The position numbers were made by a program, and so were the translations under genes. The notes below the pieces were generated by a model, which saw only the letters and a list, made by a program, of their open reading frames with translations, was not told where the DNA came from and did not search any database. A DNA stretch of 64,000 bases. Origin: Hydrogenophaga crassostreae. Its GTDB lineage: Bacteria; Pseudomonadota; Gammaproteobacteria; Burkholderiales; Burkholderiaceae_C. The stretch is taken from the NCBI RefSeq assembly GCF_001761385.1, contig NZ_CP017476.1, positions 2,531,501 to 2,595,500 on the forward strand, written 5' to 3'. Position 1 is the first letter of the stretch. Each line of letters begins with the position of its first letter. Positions 16,239-25,607 of the stretch are shown piece by piece.

Positions 16239-17708
16239 TCAGTCTGCCCGGTAATTGGGGGCTTCTTTGGTGATCTGCACATCGTGCACATGGCTCTCGC
16301 GAATACCGGCCGAGGTGATCTCGACGAACTCGGCCTTGTTGCGCATGTGCTCAATCGTTGGGCAACCGCAGTAGCCCATCGAGGCGCGAATGCCGCCGGC
16401 CATCTGGAAGATGATCGCGACCACTGAGCCTTTGTAAGGTACACGGCCTTCAATGCCTTCGGGCACGAGCTTGTCGGCATTGGGGTTGCCGGTGCTGGAT
16501 TCCTGGAAGTAACGGTCGGCGCTACCTTGCTGCATGGCGCCAATCGAGCCCATCCCACGGTAGCTCTTGTAGCTGCGCCCCTGGAACAACACGATTTCGC
16601 CCGGGGACTCTTCGGTGCCGGCGAACATGCCGCCCATCATCACGGTGTTGGCTCCTGCTGCAATGGCCTTCGCTATATCGCCGCTGTAACGGATGCCGCC
16701 ATCCGCAATCATGGGCACGCCCGTACCTTGCAGGGCCGTGGCCACATTGTCGATGGCCATGATCTGGGGCACACCCACACCAGCCACGATGCGCGTGGTG
16801 CAGATTGAGCCTGGGCCGATGCCGACCTTGACGCCGTCTGCACCGGCTTCAACCAACGCCATGGCAGCGCTACCGGTCGCAATATTGCCGCCGATCACGT
16901 CAACCTGCGGGTAGTTCTGTTTGACCCAGCGCACGCGATCGATCACGCCCTTGCTGTGGCCGTGTGCCGTATCCACCACGATCGCGTCCACACCGGCTTT
17001 TACCAGCGCCTCAACGCGTTCTTCGGTGCCCTCACCCACGCCAACCGCAGCGCCGACCCGCAATTTGCCTGAGGCATCGCGGGCAGCGTTGGGGAAATTG
17101 AGTTGTTTGGTGATGTCTTTGACGGTGATCAGACCCTTGAGCTCAAAGGCGTCGTTCACCAACAGCAAGCGCTCCAGCTTGTGTTTGTTGAGCAACGTCT
17201 TTGCTTCGGCGGGCGTGGTTCCGTCGGGCATGGTGATCAAACGATCACGGGGCGTCATGATTTCGCTGACCGGGAGGTCATAGCGCGTTTCAAACCGCAG
17301 ATCGCGGCCAGTCACAATGCCGACCACTTTGCCCGCATCGACCACGGGAAAGCCCGATACGCCGAGTTCTTCCGACAGGCTCATCACCTGGCGAATCGTG
17401 GTCTGGGGTGTGATCACCACCGGATCGCGCAAAACACCCGACTCATAGCGTTTGACTTTGGCCACCTGGGCCGCTTGCTCCTGCGCTGTCAGATTTTTGT
17501 GAATGATGCCGATTCCGCCTTCTTGAGCGATGGCAATGGCCAACCGGGCTTCGGTGACGGTGTCCATCGCCGCGGACACCAGCGGCATATTCAGCTGGAT
17601 ATTGCGGGAAAACTGTGTGGCAAGCGAAGTGTCCTTGGGCAGGACTTGGGAGTAAGCTGGAACCAACAACACGTCGTCGAAGGTCAGCGCTTTGCCGAGT
17701 AGGCGCAT
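16239..17708 (-). CDS. guaB: inosine-5'-monophosphate dehydrogenase
   Basis: A 489-residue enzyme that oxidises IMP to XMP with NAD+, the committing step of GMP synthesis. The catalytic Cys303 lies in GIGPGSICTTRIVAG. Two CBS domains (about 93-205) sit in the barrel between LRDPVVITPQ and LITVKDITKQL and confer nucleotide regulation. Length and order are standard. guaA follows downstream. Confidence 0.96.
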   Translation of the reverse strand: MRLLGKALTFDDVLLVPAYSQVLPKDTSLATQFSRNIQLNMPLVSAAMDTVTEARLAIAIAQEGGIGIIHKNLTAQEQAAQVAKVKRYESGVLRDPVVITPQTTIRQVMSLSEELGVSGFPVVDAGKVVGIVTGRDLRFETRYDLPVSEIMTPRDRLITMPDGTTPAEAKTLLNKHKLERLLLVNDAFELKGLITVKDITKQLNFPNAARDASGKLRVGAAVGVGEGTEERVEALVKAGVDAIVVDTAHGHSKGVIDRVRWVKQNYPQVDVIGGNIATGSAAMALVEAGADGVKVGIGPGSICTTRIVAGVGVPQIMAIDNVATALQGTGVPMIADGGIRYSGDIAKAIAAGANTVMMGGMFAGTEESPGEIVLFQGRSYKSYRGMGSIGAMQQGSADRYFQESSTGNPNADKLVPEGIEGRVPYKGSVVAIIFQMAGGIRASMGYCGCPTIEHMRNKAEFVEITSAGIRESHVHDVQITKEAPNYRAD

Positions 17709-17954
17709 GGGGAAAGCTCCAAAAGCACGATTGTACCCGGGCCGGAAAGTCGCACTTCCGTCAAAGCCGATCGGTCCGATACGGCCACATTTTCAGGTGG
17801 TTGGCGCCACGCTCATGGGCGGCGAATTGCGCCAATGAAGGTTCGAAATCCGGCGTGCGAAAGCCAGTCAAGCTTGGACACACCGTGATTTTGTTGAACG
17901 TTTTTGATCTGTTTGCCACTGCGGGTGGGATGCTCAGGTTTAAACTGTTGTCAT

Positions 17955-18539
17955 ATGAAAGCATCGATCCAATCCCCCCAAAACCAAATGCGCTATTTGG
18001 CCGTCGTACTTGTATCTGCCCTGGCCTGCGGCAGTGCTTTTGCGCAATGGCAATGGATTGACGCCTCAGGCCGCAAGGTCTACAGCGATACGGCCCCTCC
18101 GCGAAGCATTCCAGACAAAAGCATTCTCAAACGACCGGGTGCGCCCTCACCCCTGGTCAGCCAGGAGTCGGCAACTCAGGCGGAGCCCGTGCCGGCTGCG
18201 AATCCGGTGCCTGTGGCCCAGCCATCAGGCGTGGATCCGAAACTGGAAGCAAAACGCAAGGAAGCTGAAAAGGAAGAAGCCGCCAAGCGGCAGGCCGAAA
18301 CAGACAAGCGAAACCAGGCCAGGTTGGAGAACTGTGAGCGTGCCAAGCGCTCGCTGGCCACGCTGAAATCCGGGATTCGCATTCGAACTACCAATGCCAA
18401 AGGCGAGTCTGTCTACATAGACGATGCGGCCCGAGCGGTCGAGACCAAGCGCATTGAGAGCATCGTGCAAAGCGACTGTGGTCTGGCCCCCGTTCGGCCC
18501 GTTGCACCTGTTCAATCGGGGTCCCGTTCCGTTCCCTGA
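17955..18539 (+). CDS. DUF4124 domain-containing periplasmic protein
   Basis: A 194-residue exported protein. A signal peptide (hydrophobic LAVVLVSALACGSAFA) ends before QWQWIDASGRKVYSD, the start of a DUF4124 domain, a small beta module common in Burkholderiales envelope proteins. The middle is a charged segment (KLEAKRKEAEKEEAAKRQAE) likely to form a coiled coil. The start could be ATG 17955 or ATG 17988 (MRYLAVV); both give a signal peptide. It is divergent from guaB. Function unknown. Confidence 0.72.
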   Translation: MKASIQSPQNQMRYLAVVLVSALACGSAFAQWQWIDASGRKVYSDTAPPRSIPDKSILKRPGAPSPLVSQESATQAEPVPAANPVPVAQPSGVDPKLEAKRKEAEKEEAAKRQAETDKRNQARLENCERAKRSLATLKSGIRIRTTNAKGESVYIDDAARAVETKRIESIVQSDCGLAPVRPVAPVQSGSRSVP

Positions 18540-18560
18540 TCTGCAAAGGCCAGCCCCGGT

Positions 18561-18890
18561 TCAGTATCCGGCCTTGGAGCCGGGTCGGCGCTGAGCAAAC
18601 AAGCCGGCGCCTCGAGCGCCCTGCCCAACAAAACGCTCCCGCCTGGCAACCTTGGGGTCAACGCGCAAGCTTCTGCACAGCTCCAGCCGGTCGCCCTCGC
18701 GCAACGCGGTATCGGCATGGGCTTTGCGACCCCAGACACTTATGCCGACCGCTGCTGCGGCGATTTCAGGATAGCGGTCGCCCCAGCCCGTTTGTTTCAA
18801 GGCATCCTGGACCGTGCAGCCGTTCCCCACCACCAGTTGGAGCTCGATCACTTGACGTGGTTTCGGCGCATAGAGCAGCGTGATGTTCAT
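18561..18890 (-). CDS. rnfH: RnfH-family ubiquitin-like protein
   Basis: A 109-residue member of the RnfH/YfjF family with a ubiquitin-like fold (MNITLLYAPKPRQVIELQL, then GDRLELCRSLRVDPKVARRER). It overlaps the end of ratA by 4 bases, and the smpB/ratA/rnfH grouping is conserved in proteobacteria. Its biochemical role is not settled. The C-terminal 20 residues are basic and unstructured. Confidence 0.85.
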   Translation of the reverse strand: MNITLLYAPKPRQVIELQLVVGNGCTVQDALKQTGWGDRYPEIAAAAVGISVWGRKAHADTALREGDRLELCRSLRVDPKVARRERFVGQGARGAGLFAQRRPGSKAGY

Positions 18891-19333
18891 GTCGCCCCGT
18901 AGACCTCATCGGCCCGTTTGACGAACGCCTCGACCAGACTGCCTGCAATCTTGTCAAACACCGGTCCAACCAAACGGGCCAGTGTCTGGCTGGAAAATCC
19001 GTAGCTCAGGCGAAGCTCAACTTTGCAGGCCGACTCACTGCCATCACCCAATGGGGTGAAGTCCCACTGTCCATCGAGTTGAGAAAATGGTCCGTCGACC
19101 AGACTCATCAACACCTGCCTGTCATTGATATGGGCATTGCGCGTTGTGAAGCTTTGGCGCAGCCCACCAATGGACATCCCCACCTTGGCCACCATGGTGT
19201 GTTCGTCGTGTTCGATCACTTCGCTGCGATCACACCATGGCAAAAATGCCGGGTAATGCTCAATATCGGTGACCAGCGCAAACATTTCGTGTGCGCTGTG
19301 CATCAGGAGAACAGACTTTTGAATGGTTTTCAT
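18887..19333 (-). CDS. ratA: RatA/COQ10-like START-fold protein
   Basis: A 148-residue SRPBCC protein of the RatA/YfjG/COQ10 family: KSVLLMHSAHEMFALVTDIE at the start, then HYPAFLPWC and a C-terminal helix. COQ10 homologues bind ubiquinone; in E. coli RatA was reported to block 70S assembly. The gene is divergent from smpB (105 bases between starts), the usual arrangement, and is coupled to rnfH. Confidence 0.88.
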   Translation of the reverse strand: MKTIQKSVLLMHSAHEMFALVTDIEHYPAFLPWCDRSEVIEHDEHTMVAKVGMSIGGLRQSFTTRNAHINDRQVLMSLVDGPFSQLDGQWDFTPLGDGSESACKVELRLSYGFSSQTLARLVGPVFDKIAGSLVEAFVKRADEVYGAT

Positions 19334-19438
19334 ACAATCGAAGGCTTTTCCAGCAGCGCTGACTCCATTGAGCGCTCTGTTCGGGGAAGCCCCAAGCTTC
19401 CCATTGTATGGGCCGACATCGACCCCACCTGATACCCC

Positions 19439-19933
19439 ATGGCCACCAAATCAAGCAAGAGCCCCAAAGAACAGTCCGGGCAAAGCCGCATCGCAGACAA
19501 CAAAAAGGCGATCTTCAACTACGCCATCGAAGAGCGCTTCGAAGCGGGCATGGTGCTTGAAGGCTGGGAAGTCAAGGCGCTGCGCGAAGGCAAAGTGCAA
19601 CTGACCGATGGTTATGTGGTTGTTCGCAATGGTGAGTTGTTTCTCATCGGCTGCCAGATCAACCCATTGAACACGGCCTCATCCCACGTCAGTCCGGATT
19701 CGGTGCGAACCAAGAAACTCTTGCTCAACAAAGATGAGATTCGCCGACTGATTGGCAAGGTGGAGCAAAAGGGGTTCACGCTCGTTCCGCTCAACCTGCA
19801 TTGGAGAAATGGCAAAGTCAAGTGTGAGGTGGCGCTTGGAAAAGGCAAAGCCGAACACGACAAGCGAGACACCATCAAAGACCGCGAGGGCAAGCGGGAG
19901 GTCGAGCGTGCCATGAAGTCCCGAAGCCGCTGA
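19439..19933 (+). CDS. smpB: SsrA-binding protein
   Basis: A 164-residue protein that binds tmRNA and brings it to stalled ribosomes for trans-translation. Diagnostic segments are NKKAIFNYAIEERFEAGMVL, GWEVKALREGKVQL and the basic tail KRDTIKDREGKREVERAMK. Length is standard. No ssrA gene was recognised in the window. Confidence 0.95.
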   Translation: MATKSSKSPKEQSGQSRIADNKKAIFNYAIEERFEAGMVLEGWEVKALREGKVQLTDGYVVVRNGELFLIGCQINPLNTASSHVSPDSVRTKKLLLNKDEIRRLIGKVEQKGFTLVPLNLHWRNGKVKCEVALGKGKAEHDKRDTIKDREGKREVERAMKSRSR

Positions 19934-19993
19934 GTGGCCGGTTCGTTCCGCTGGGGACCAGCCATATTAATGCGCTGAGAAGCGCCTGAATGG

Positions 19994-21817
19994 CTACTGG
20001 AGCCAGCGGGACAGCCCGGTCACATCCTCTTCGACCAGGGCACCCGCGCTGGCTTTGAGTCGAAGCGTCGCGAGCAAGGCGGATACATGGGTTTTCAGCA
20101 GATCGCGGCGCACCGCAAAGAGCTGTTGCTGCGCATTCAAGATATCTGAATTGATCCGCACCCCTGCCTGGTAGCCCATTTGATTCGATTTGAGTGCAAC
20201 TTCACCTGAGCGCTCGGCTGCCCGGAGGGCACTGGCTTCAGCAAAAAATCCCTGGGCTTCCAGAAAGGCGGTCTCGGCGGCCAGAGCGGCATCGGCTTTG
20301 ACGCGCTGCAGATCCAGCGCCCTCTGGTCTTGCAATGCAAGGGCTTCCCGCACCTTGCTGTTGCTGAAACCGCCGTCAGACAACGGTATGTTCAATCTCA
20401 AGCCCACATAGGCGTCGATTTGTGTTGACAAGGTTCGGCTGCTGCTGGCGGGGCGGTACGAGCTGGATTGAATCGACTCGCTGCTGCTGGATTGAACCGA
20501 ACTGTTGCTCGACCCACTGCTGGAGCCTGATACCGATTCGCCGTCGCGCGAAGACGAGGTGTCTGTTTGGGATGCCACTGTCGATTGCGAAGGCTCGTTT
20601 CTATGGGCATCTTCTGAGATCGCTGATGCAATTTCCGAGCGGCTTCTCTGCAACCTGCGCCCTGTTCCCAGGCTCGCCACAAAATCAAGGGAGGGTTTGA
20701 AGGCCGCGCCTTGACGCGCAACCTCCTTTTCCGCGGCCGCCAGGCCCAAGGTGTCGAACAACACCTGGTAGGAACGGCTTTCCGCCCGAGCAATCCAGTC
20801 GGTCAGTGCCCCCATTGCTGGCGGCATCTGAAGCAGCTCATCGGCCTTGAGCGACTGAACCAGCGCAGAGCGCTCCCCAGTCAGCGCCTGCAAGCTGGTC
20901 TGGCGAATTTGCAGGCGGTTTCTTTGCGCCACTTCCTGGGCTTGCACGATGTCCCATTTCGCCTGGGCTTCCTTCACATCGGCAATGGTGGTCTCTCCCT
21001 CTTTGAAGCTTTGTTCGGCGACCTTGAGCTGCGCTTCTATCGCCAGTTTTTCAGAGCCGATCGCGCGCAATTCTTCATGGCTCAAGATCAGATCAAAGTA
21101 CGCGCGGGTCAAGCGCAGCACCACATCTTGCCGGGCGGCCTGCAATTGCACTTCGGCCTGTGCCACGCGAATCTGGCTCAACTCCAGCTGGCGCTCCATG
21201 CCGGGACGGTAGATCGTCCAGCGCATGCTCAACTCTGCGTTGGCCACCCATCCCCGGGTGTTTTGCGACGAGGTTTGCCAGCTGCTGGTGTTCAGGTTTT
21301 CAAGCGTTTGCTCGGTCAGGTTGGACTGTGTTGCTGTCGAGCTGGTTGACCGGGTATCGGTACCAGCGCCTGGCAACCCGTCCTGTTGTGTGGTGACCTG
21401 CGTTTGGGTCTGTGTGTCAGACTGGGTCGCAAGAACGCTGTCGGTGTGGGTTTCGGTCAACTCTTCGGTGCGGGTGCTCGAAGACGGGCGACCATTCGAT
21501 GCTCCCATGGTGCCGCTCAGAGAGAATTGGGGGCGAAATCCTGCCCGGGCCTGTGGCACCAGCTCTTGAGCCGCGCGAAACGCGGCCAGCGCCGAGGCGT
21601 AGCGAAGGTCTTTGACAAGCGCCAGGTTCAGTGCCGAGGCCAGCGTCAATGGGGCGGTTGTGGGGGGCGCGGCCAGCTTTGCCTGCACGGAAAGCGGGAC
21701 TGCAGCCAATGCGTAACTCATTTTCAACGCATGGGCTTGCGTGATGCCCGAGACGCAACACGCCACAGCAACCGCAGTCGGGCGAAGGAAAAGAAAGGGG
21801 TGTTGGCTGACACTCAT
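19994..21817 (-). CDS. TolC-family outer membrane efflux protein with Ser/Thr/Gln-rich insertions
   Basis: This protein of about 607 residues resembles TolC channel subunits: signal peptide, two coiled-coil halves and the SDG motif with NIPLSDGGFSNSKVREA. It is longer than the usual 430-490 residues because each half carries a low-complexity insert rich in Ser, Thr and Gln (about 120-205 and 400-455). The inserts occupy equivalent places in the two halves, before beta-barrel strands. No membrane fusion protein or pump gene is adjacent, so its partner is elsewhere. ATG 21817 is chosen; ATG 21838 would add seven residues. Confidence 0.78.
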   Translation of the reverse strand: MSVSQHPFLFLRPTAVAVACCVSGITQAHALKMSYALAAVPLSVQAKLAAPPTTAPLTLASALNLALVKDLRYASALAAFRAAQELVPQARAGFRPQFSLSGTMGASNGRPSSSTRTEELTETHTDSVLATQSDTQTQTQVTTQQDGLPGAGTDTRSTSSTATQSNLTEQTLENLNTSSWQTSSQNTRGWVANAELSMRWTIYRPGMERQLELSQIRVAQAEVQLQAARQDVVLRLTRAYFDLILSHEELRAIGSEKLAIEAQLKVAEQSFKEGETTIADVKEAQAKWDIVQAQEVAQRNRLQIRQTSLQALTGERSALVQSLKADELLQMPPAMGALTDWIARAESRSYQVLFDTLGLAAAEKEVARQGAAFKPSLDFVASLGTGRRLQRSRSEIASAISEDAHRNEPSQSTVASQTDTSSSRDGESVSGSSSGSSNSSVQSSSSESIQSSSYRPASSSRTLSTQIDAYVGLRLNIPLSDGGFSNSKVREALALQDQRALDLQRVKADAALAAETAFLEAQGFFAEASALRAAERSGEVALKSNQMGYQAGVRINSDILNAQQQLFAVRRDLLKTHVSALLATLRLKASAGALVEEDVTGLSRWLQ

Positions 21818-21964
21818 AAACATCTCAATACATCGCATCCACCATGGCGGCGGTTAATTGGGAAAGATGTTCATGAGTATGGCCATCTGGCTTGATGCCA
21901 GAGGCGGCAATTGGCCCCGTTTACCGCCCCTGTTTCGCGCCTGACCGGCCGCGTGACCCGTTTT

Positions 21965-22840
21965 TCAGGTGTCCAGGAAATGCTTGCGGTACCGCGCAGG
22001 CATGTCGCTCAACTGCATCATCAGTGGGAGGTCGGCGGCATTGAAGTCTGGATCCCATGCCGGTGGACCCAACACCTTGGCGCCCAGTCGAAGGTAGCCC
22101 TTGATCAGGGCTGGAGGCGCCACATCCAGGGAGTCGTCCAGCCTGTCGATAGGCAGAGGCATGCGGGGACGCACGTGAAATTCGATGGGTGCCAGGTGTT
22201 TTTCCTTGACCTGGCGCCAGATGCTCGCAGCCACATGGCCGCCGCCCACGCGTCCGTGGGGCCCATCCATTTGCATCGGGATGCTCGCGCAGCCGAGCAT
22301 GGTGTCGAGCTGGTTGCGCACCATGAAGGCGCCCAGTGCGCCCCACAGCGCCAAGATCACGCCACCATGGCGGTGGTCAGCATGCACACAGCTGCGGCCC
22401 AGCTCCACCATGCGCTCGCGCATGTTGCGCAAACGCGTCAGGTCAAACTCGGTATCGCTGTAGGTGCTGCCCACCCGTCGGGCTTGTGCAGGCGTGAGCA
22501 CCCGGTAGGTGCCAATCACCTCTCGGGTAGCGGCGTCGCGAACCAGCAGGTGCTCGCAAAAATCGTCAAACAGGTCCACATCATGGCCTGGCAAGGTTTT
22601 GGGCAATACGGCCCCCATTTCCCCGGCGAAAACCGCGTAACGCAGCCGCTGCGCCTCACGCACCTCATCGAGATGGCGGGCCCAGCCCACTTCGATGGCA
22701 GCAAGCTCGGGCACCGGAGACACAGGGGGAAGATGTGGCCTGACCAGTGCTGCCGCGTGCGTGTCCGCTGGGCGGGAGCGCCATTGAAACCGCGGGCCCA
22801 TGGGGGAGAGATCGAGCGTGGGCGTAGGCAATTCTTTCAT
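21965..22840 (-). CDS. olsB: OlsB-like N-acyltransferase (ornithine lipid type)
   Basis: A 291-residue GNAT-fold protein of the OlsB family, which acylates ornithine with 3-hydroxyacyl-ACP in the first step of ornithine lipid synthesis. Conserved segments are RYAVFAGEMGA, FDDFCEHLLVRD, GTYRVL, YSDTEFDL and VELGRSCVHADHR. The start at 22840 is supported by GGAGC seven bases upstream. No olsA gene is adjacent. The exact acceptor amine is inferred from the family. Confidence 0.78.
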   Translation of the reverse strand: MKELPTPTLDLSPMGPRFQWRSRPADTHAAALVRPHLPPVSPVPELAAIEVGWARHLDEVREAQRLRYAVFAGEMGAVLPKTLPGHDVDLFDDFCEHLLVRDAATREVIGTYRVLTPAQARRVGSTYSDTEFDLTRLRNMRERMVELGRSCVHADHRHGGVILALWGALGAFMVRNQLDTMLGCASIPMQMDGPHGRVGGGHVAASIWRQVKEKHLAPIEFHVRPRMPLPIDRLDDSLDVAPPALIKGYLRLGAKVLGPPAWDPDFNAADLPLMMQLSDMPARYRKHFLDT

Positions 22841-23167
22841 CGGTTGCTCCTGAAGTTGATCATTGGGGTCAACTGTGCAAAAAACGTGTGACGGCGATAT
22901 GGCACTCGCATGACCGTTTGAAGACAAAGCCTGCTTCGCCGACAGCGCCAGGCGCCTGCGCGGCAGAAGGCATTGACGCGAAACCTGCGAACGCCGAGGC
23001 TTGCGCCGTGATACCGACAAACCAGTGGGGGGGGCCTGGGCGCAGGGGGTTGTATCGTGCGAGACCGGTTCCTCGCGGGTTGCAGCCGATCTTCTTTGTG
23101 CCGCGCAGACCCGTGGCCAGCCTCGACAAGCTCGTTTTCCCCTTGGGGTCTGAGACAATCCGCATCT
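22841..23167. other. intergenic region between divergent olsB-like and DOMON-like genes
   Basis: No gene is supported here. The leftward frame stays open beyond the olsB start to 23158, but the peptide is Arg/Ser-rich without family features, so it is taken as non-coding. GACAAT at 23154-23159 sits 8 bases before the GTG at 23168 and could be a -10 box giving a nearly leaderless rightward mRNA. Confidence 0.4.
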
Positions 23168-23770
23168 GTGAAAAACAATTCCCGAACCACGGCGCCTTCC
23201 ATCAGCAACACCTCAGCCGTTGAGCTCGTTTGCCACCCGGCGATGCCTTGTTCGGTGCCGTTCAAGTTGGATGTTCAATGGGCGGCACGCCAACTGGCTG
23301 GCAGCTGGGTACTTCAAATCAGCTATGCCGTCGTTGGCGAAGTGCGGCGTTTGCGTCTGCCCAGTTCAACCCGGTCAAGTGCCGCAGATGGCCTGTGGGC
23401 CCACACCTGCTTTGAAGCCTTTTTCTCTGAATCGGGCACGTCGGCCTACCGTGAGTTCAATTTTTCACCGTCCACCCAGTGGGCGCACTACCGTTTCACA
23501 AACGAACGAACACGCGACCCGATCGCATCTGGGCTGAAAGCGCCGACGGTGCAAGCGCCCATTACCGGCACTGACCGTCTGGTGTTAACGGCCACCCTTG
23601 CCGCATTGCCTTCGTCCAGCGAACAGGCTGGCTGCCTGTTCGCCCCCACAGCCGTACTAGAACTGGACGATGGCAGCCTGTCGTACTGGGCTCCGAGCCA
23701 CCTCGCCCTGAAGCCCGACTTCCATAGCCGGGCCGGTTGGACCATCCCCCTGGCGTGGTCCATCGATTGA
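23168..23770 (+). CDS. DOMON-like domain protein
   Basis: A protein of about 200 residues matching the bacterial DOMON-like type 2 proteins: DGLWAHTCFEAFF, YREFNFSPSTQWAHYRF, and a C-terminal YWAPSHLALKPDFHSR near the end. These beta-sandwich proteins are of unknown function and may bind carbohydrate or haem-like ligands. The GTG start at 23168 is uncertain; ATG 23243 would begin closer to the domain. The next gene (NamZ family) starts 23 bases downstream, so the two are probably co-transcribed. Confidence 0.6.
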   Translation: MKNNSRTTAPSISNTSAVELVCHPAMPCSVPFKLDVQWAARQLAGSWVLQISYAVVGEVRRLRLPSSTRSSAADGLWAHTCFEAFFSESGTSAYREFNFSPSTQWAHYRFTNERTRDPIASGLKAPTVQAPITGTDRLVLTATLAALPSSSEQAGCLFAPTAVLELDDGSLSYWAPSHLALKPDFHSRAGWTIPLAWSID

Positions 23771-23793
23771 CCCTTCCTCTTCCTCTCTTATCT

Positions 23794-24996
23794 ATGAAAT
23801 TCGGTATTGAACGCCTTCTCGAAGATGCCGCGCTGCGGGCTCCACTGATCGGCCAACGAATCGCCCTGCTCGCACACCCCGCCTCGGTCACCCGTGACCT
23901 TACGCACAGCCTGGATGCGCTGGCCGCTTGCCCGGATATCCAGCTCAGTGCTGCATTTGGGCCGCAACATGGGCTGCGAGGTGACAAGCAGGACAACATG
24001 GTCGAGTCAACCGACTATGTGGATCCGCGCCACGGCATCCCGGTTTTCAGCCTGTATGGCGAAGTGCGCCGCCCGACCGAGGCCATGATGGAGAGCTTCG
24101 ATGTGTTGCTCGTTGACCTGCAAGACCTGGGTTGCCGCATCTACACCTTCATCACCACCCTGCGCTACGTGCTTGAAGCGGCCGACAAACATGGCAAGAC
24201 CGTGTGGGTGCTCGACCGCCCCAATCCCGCCGGCCGACCGGTCGAAGGCCTGACGCTGCAAGAGGGCTGGGAGAGCTTTGTGGGGGCCGGGCCCATGCCC
24301 ATGCGCCATGGCATGACCATGGGTGAACTGGGGCACTGGTTCATCGACTTGCTGGGTCTGCGTGTGAGCTACCGCGTCATCACCATGACGGGTTGGCAGC
24401 CCGACGCCTCTCCGGGCTTTGGCTGGCCAACGGACCGCACCTGGGTCAACCCGAGCCCGAATGCGGCCAACCTCAGCATGGCCCGCGCCTATGCGGGTAC
24501 CGTGATGCTGGAAGGCACCACCCTCAGCGAAGGCCGCGGTACCACCCGCCCGCTCGAACTCTTTGGCGCGCCGGACCTGGATGCCACCCGCTTGCTCGCC
24601 GACATGCGGAAAGTGGCGCCAGAATGGCTGCAAGGTTGCGTGTTGCGCGAGTGTTTCTTCGAGCCAACGTTCCACAAACATGCGGGCAAACTGTGCCGCG
24701 GCATTCAGATTCACGTTGAAGACCCGACCCATTACCAGCACACCCGCTTCCAGCCCTGGCGCCTGCAGGCATTGGCCTTCAAGGCCGTGCGAATGCAAGC
24801 GCCCGACTACCCGCTGTGGCGTGATTTCGCCTACGAATACGAGCACGATCGCCTGGCCATTGACTTGATCAATGGCGGTCCGCTTTTAAGAGAATGGGTG
24901 GACAACCCTGTTGCAGGCTGCGAAACCCTGGACCTGCCAGCCCGAGCCGATGAAGCCGCCTGGATCGAGAGTCGCGCCCGATTCTTGCTCTATTGA
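23794..24996 (+). CDS. namZ: NamZ-family (DUF1343) exo-beta-N-acetylmuramidase-like protein
   Basis: A 400-residue DUF1343 protein. Characterised members (NamZ of Bacillus and Tannerella) split N-acetylmuramic acid from the non-reducing end of murein fragments. Conserved segments include FGPQHGLRGDKQDNM, VDLQDLGCRIYTF, VLDRPNPAGRPVEGL and TLSEGRGTTRPLELFGAP. No signal peptide is visible (MKFGIERLLEDAALR), so it would act in the cytosol on imported murein fragments. It follows the DOMON-like gene closely. Confidence 0.82.
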   Translation: MKFGIERLLEDAALRAPLIGQRIALLAHPASVTRDLTHSLDALAACPDIQLSAAFGPQHGLRGDKQDNMVESTDYVDPRHGIPVFSLYGEVRRPTEAMMESFDVLLVDLQDLGCRIYTFITTLRYVLEAADKHGKTVWVLDRPNPAGRPVEGLTLQEGWESFVGAGPMPMRHGMTMGELGHWFIDLLGLRVSYRVITMTGWQPDASPGFGWPTDRTWVNPSPNAANLSMARAYAGTVMLEGTTLSEGRGTTRPLELFGAPDLDATRLLADMRKVAPEWLQGCVLRECFFEPTFHKHAGKLCRGIQIHVEDPTHYQHTRFQPWRLQALAFKAVRMQAPDYPLWRDFAYEYEHDRLAIDLINGGPLLREWVDNPVAGCETLDLPARADEAAWIESRARFLLY

Positions 24997-25103
24997 GATG
25001 CCCAGGCAGCGGTTCATTCACGCCGCTGCTTGCTCGGTGAACCGGCGTGAAACAAGGAAGCGCGTTGCTGGCCTAGATCAGGCCGACGCCGCCCGCAGTC
25101 AAC

Positions 25104-25607
25104 TCACAACAAGCGCTGCATGAAGACAGCCGAGCCCATGGACGGGTCCAGCTGGTAACCCGCGTAGCCGATGCGCTGATAGAGGCGCACCGCGCGGGTG
25201 TTGCCTGACAGCACTTCCAGCGTCATTTTCACTGCGCCGCGTTCGCGCGCGATGACCTCGCATTCGGCGAGCATCTTTTCGGCAATGCCCTGCCCTCTAT
25301 AGGCTGCCATCACCGCCACATCGTGCACGTTCACCAGCGGCTTGCACGCAAAGGTCGAAAACCCTTCGATGCAATTCACCAGGCCCAGGGGTGTTTCCCC
25401 GTCAAAGGCCAGCACCGAGTAAACCTGTGGCCGCGCGGCCATCGACTTGATGAGGTTCGCCTTGGCAAAGTCGCTCAAAGGCTCGCCACCACCGGCCACA
25501 TCGCGGGCGTAGGCATCGAGCAGCAGCACCAGCGCCTTGCCGTGCGATTCATTCGCGTAGTCAGCGCGAACAATACGCAGATTGATCGGCTCAGGGTGCG
25601 GGCTCAT
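25104..25607 (-). CDS. GNAT-family N-acetyltransferase
   Basis: A 167-residue acetyltransferase with the acetyl-CoA binding pattern AAYRGQGIAEKMLAECE (about 104-120) and a C-terminal RLYQRIGYAGYQL strand. It overlaps the glmM stop by 4 bases (ATGA), so it is coupled to glmM. The coupling suggests an amino-sugar related role, but the substrate is not known. Confidence 0.8.
   Translation of the reverse strand: MSPHPEPINLRIVRADYANESHGKALVLLLDAYARDVAGGGEPLSDFAKANLIKSMAARPQVYSVLAFDGETPLGLVNCIEGFSTFACKPLVNVHDVAVMAAYRGQGIAEKMLAECEVIARERGAVKMTLEVLSGNTRAVRLYQRIGYAGYQLDPSMGSAVFMQRLL

Noticed and set aside
22841..23158. Leftward extension of the olsB-like gene
   Set aside because: Peptide is Arg/Ser/Pro-rich without family match; ATG 22840 has a clear GGAGC site.
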